Below, in pieces: positions 4,940-6,094 of a stretch of DNA of 6,094 nt. Position numbers and translations under genes: made by a program. The notes under the pieces are model-generated. The model made no database searches and had not been told where the DNA came from. It was given only the letters and a program-made list of their open reading frames with translations. Numbering within the stretch: position 1 is the stretch's first letter; each line of letters starts with the position of its first letter. Source of the stretch: CALFUK01 sp964450495 (lineage in GTDB: Bacteria > Bacteroidota > Bacteroidia > Chitinophagales > Saprospiraceae); the NCBI GenBank assembly GCA_964450495.1, contig CAYVFU010000163.1:1-6094 (forward strand), in the 5' to 3' direction.

Positions 4940-6094
4940 ATGCAATCAGAACAGACTATAGAAGCACTTAAAAATAATGCAGTCTTATCATTCTATGGAT
5001 GGTGGCAGTGCATCGTTTGCTTATTTGCGTTTATAGCATTGATGGCTATTTGGTTTCATATTGGAAAGAAGCAAAAAGATTATGGGCAAGTATTTTTAGC
5101 ATTATCTGTATTGTGTTGGAGTTTTTCTGGGTGTTTCGATATTTATTTCACATCTCTTATAGAAGAGCTATTAGGTGAGAAGGAAAATACAGATTCGCTT
5201 AGTGCTGTCGCTAAACTTAAAGTTGTAAATAGTGGATGGCGAAGTATTTGTTCATTGTTTAATAGTTTGTTTATTTTACTATCACTGCCTTGGTTTAGAT
5301 ACATACCTGAGAAAATCGACCATATAATATCATCAAAGTATTGGGCCGTTATTGTCGGTTTGCCATTTTTGTTTTGTCTCATTCCTACAATGCGCATCAC
5401 ATTAAGTGGGGTTGGGATTGGGTTTATAGCAGAACTTGACGTTTATTATTCTATTTTGACATTGGTATTTTTAGCCTACGTTTTATGGACTTCTTTTTAT
5501 CGACGTCGACTTAAGTTATTGTCCTGGTTATCCTTAATCTGTATTGCGGTGATTTTAGCTGCACAATTATTTAAATTTACAGATTCAGAAATGTACTTGA
5601 CATTGAGCTCTGCTGTATTCAAGAGTTCATTGATAATGCTCTTTTTTGCATTGGCCTTAAGCTGGGTAAAAGAATTATCAGAAAATATATTGCCCTCTTC
5701 TAATCAACTTTCTTTTACTTTAAATAAAGTGAAGACAGATACAGGTAGATTTCAACATTATTGTAATCTCAGTGGAATTCCAGGTAAAGAGTCGAAAGAG
5801 ATCGCACTCACACCTGGTAGTTTTGCGTTACTCGAGACATTTATTTCGAAACGTAAGTCAGATGACGGTTGGTTAGAAATAAAACCAAAAGCTGAAACAA
5901 GGAAGGAAAAGCAATACGATATCAAAGATTATAACGAAATAAAGAGACTACTCAAACAGCTGTTGGATGGTTTATTTGGTAAGGACAATTGGACAAAGAC
6001 ACATCATGAAATGCCCTTAAAAGAAGTCTTGTTTGAGAATAGTGAGACGGAATCGCGTAAAATTAGGTTGCGATTGTTACCAGCTAACATTAAT
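4940..6094 (+). CDS. Seven-helix membrane protein with cytoplasmic C-terminal domain (3' truncated by window edge)
   Basis: An uninterrupted frame of 385 codons runs from ATG 4940 to the last base without a stop, so the C-terminus is missing. An in-frame TAA at 4928-4930 makes this ATG the first possible start. Hydrophobic segments lie at about 21-39, 48-70, 101-119, 134-150, 168-186, 194-211 and 226-243. Positive charges follow helices 1, 3, 5 (YRRRLK) and 7, predicting an outside N-terminus and inside C-terminus, as in seven-helix receptors. Residues 244-385 are soluble and charged. The segment from IALTPGSFALLETFISKRK (288-306), through a helix YNEIKRLLKQLLDGLFG (331-347) to IRLRLLPANIN (375-385), is reminiscent of an OmpR-type winged helix: strand, helix, recognition-like helix, C-terminal hairpin. 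That is an inference from pattern only. No histidine-kinase, GGDEF or LytTR motif is visible. It could be a membrane sensor, but I cannot name the family. Confidence 0.85.
   Translation, partial: MQSEQTIEALKNNAVLSFYGWWQCIVCLFAFIALMAIWFHIGKKQKDYGQVFLALSVLCWSFSGCFDIYFTSLIEELLGEKENTDSLSAVAKLKVVNSGWRSICSLFNSLFILLSLPWFRYIPEKIDHIISSKYWAVIVGLPFLFCLIPTMRITLSGVGIGFIAELDVYYSILTLVFLAYVLWTSFYRRRLKLLSWLSLICIAVILAAQLFKFTDSEMYLTLSSAVFKSSLIMLFFALALSWVKELSENILPSSNQLSFTLNKVKTDTGRFQHYCNLSGIPGKESKEIALTPGSFALLETFISKRKSDDGWLEIKPKAETRKEKQYDIKDYNEIKRLLKQLLDGLFGKDNWTKTHHEMPLKEVLFENSETESRKIRLRLLPANIN

Noticed and set aside
5143..5400. Minus-strand ORF of 85 codons
   Set aside because: It lies wholly inside the 385-codon plus-strand membrane-protein frame and has no recognisable content.

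Overview
The window is AT-rich and probably comes from a member of the Bacteroidota, most likely a flavobacterium-like or related lineage. The evidence is indirect: low GC, no consistent Shine-Dalgarno sites, a secreted modular protein with a 'GSIRFTGQDFEGY' linker and a collagen-like Gly-X-Y stretch of a type common in that phylum, and a flavobacterial-looking candidate promoter. There are no RNA genes, CRISPR arrays or intact mobile elements that I can see.

Layout, left to right. Positions 1-589 hold no gene I can support, only a weak 67-codon minus-strand ORF (251-454). Positions 590-2053 (+) encode a secreted protein with a signal peptide, two nearly identical domains of about 130 residues (CARDB-like), a linker, 16 Gly-X-Y triplets and a C-terminal beta-rich domain. 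A strong rho-independent terminator follows at 2073-2108. Positions 2190-3077 (-) encode a LysR-type regulator of the CbbR/RbcR-like kind, convergent with the secreted protein gene.

Positions 3078-4275 are mostly non-coding and decayed. Upstream of the LysR gene lie a candidate promoter, an 8-bp dyad, and a 10-bp dyad enclosing two 9-bp direct repeats. A possible 52-codon ORF (3334-3492, +) and a terminator-like hairpin (3588-3627) come next. About 300 bp of a broken S41-family peptidase gene (3766-4071) is readable only by switching frames and passing three stops.

Positions 4276-4809 (+) encode a small four-helix membrane protein of a recognisable but uncharacterised type. From 4940 to the right edge (+) runs an open, truncated gene for a seven-helix membrane protein with a cytoplasmic C-terminal region that may be a winged-helix domain. 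It has no stop codon inside the window.

No pathway clearly joins these genes. The secreted protein is an independent unit. The LysR regulator has lost, or never had, an obvious intact divergent target. The two membrane-protein genes lie in the same direction 130 bp apart and could be co-transcribed, but nothing in their sequences ties them functionally. The window looks like an accessory region with gene decay, a recent internal duplication and a possible membrane sensor at its right end.
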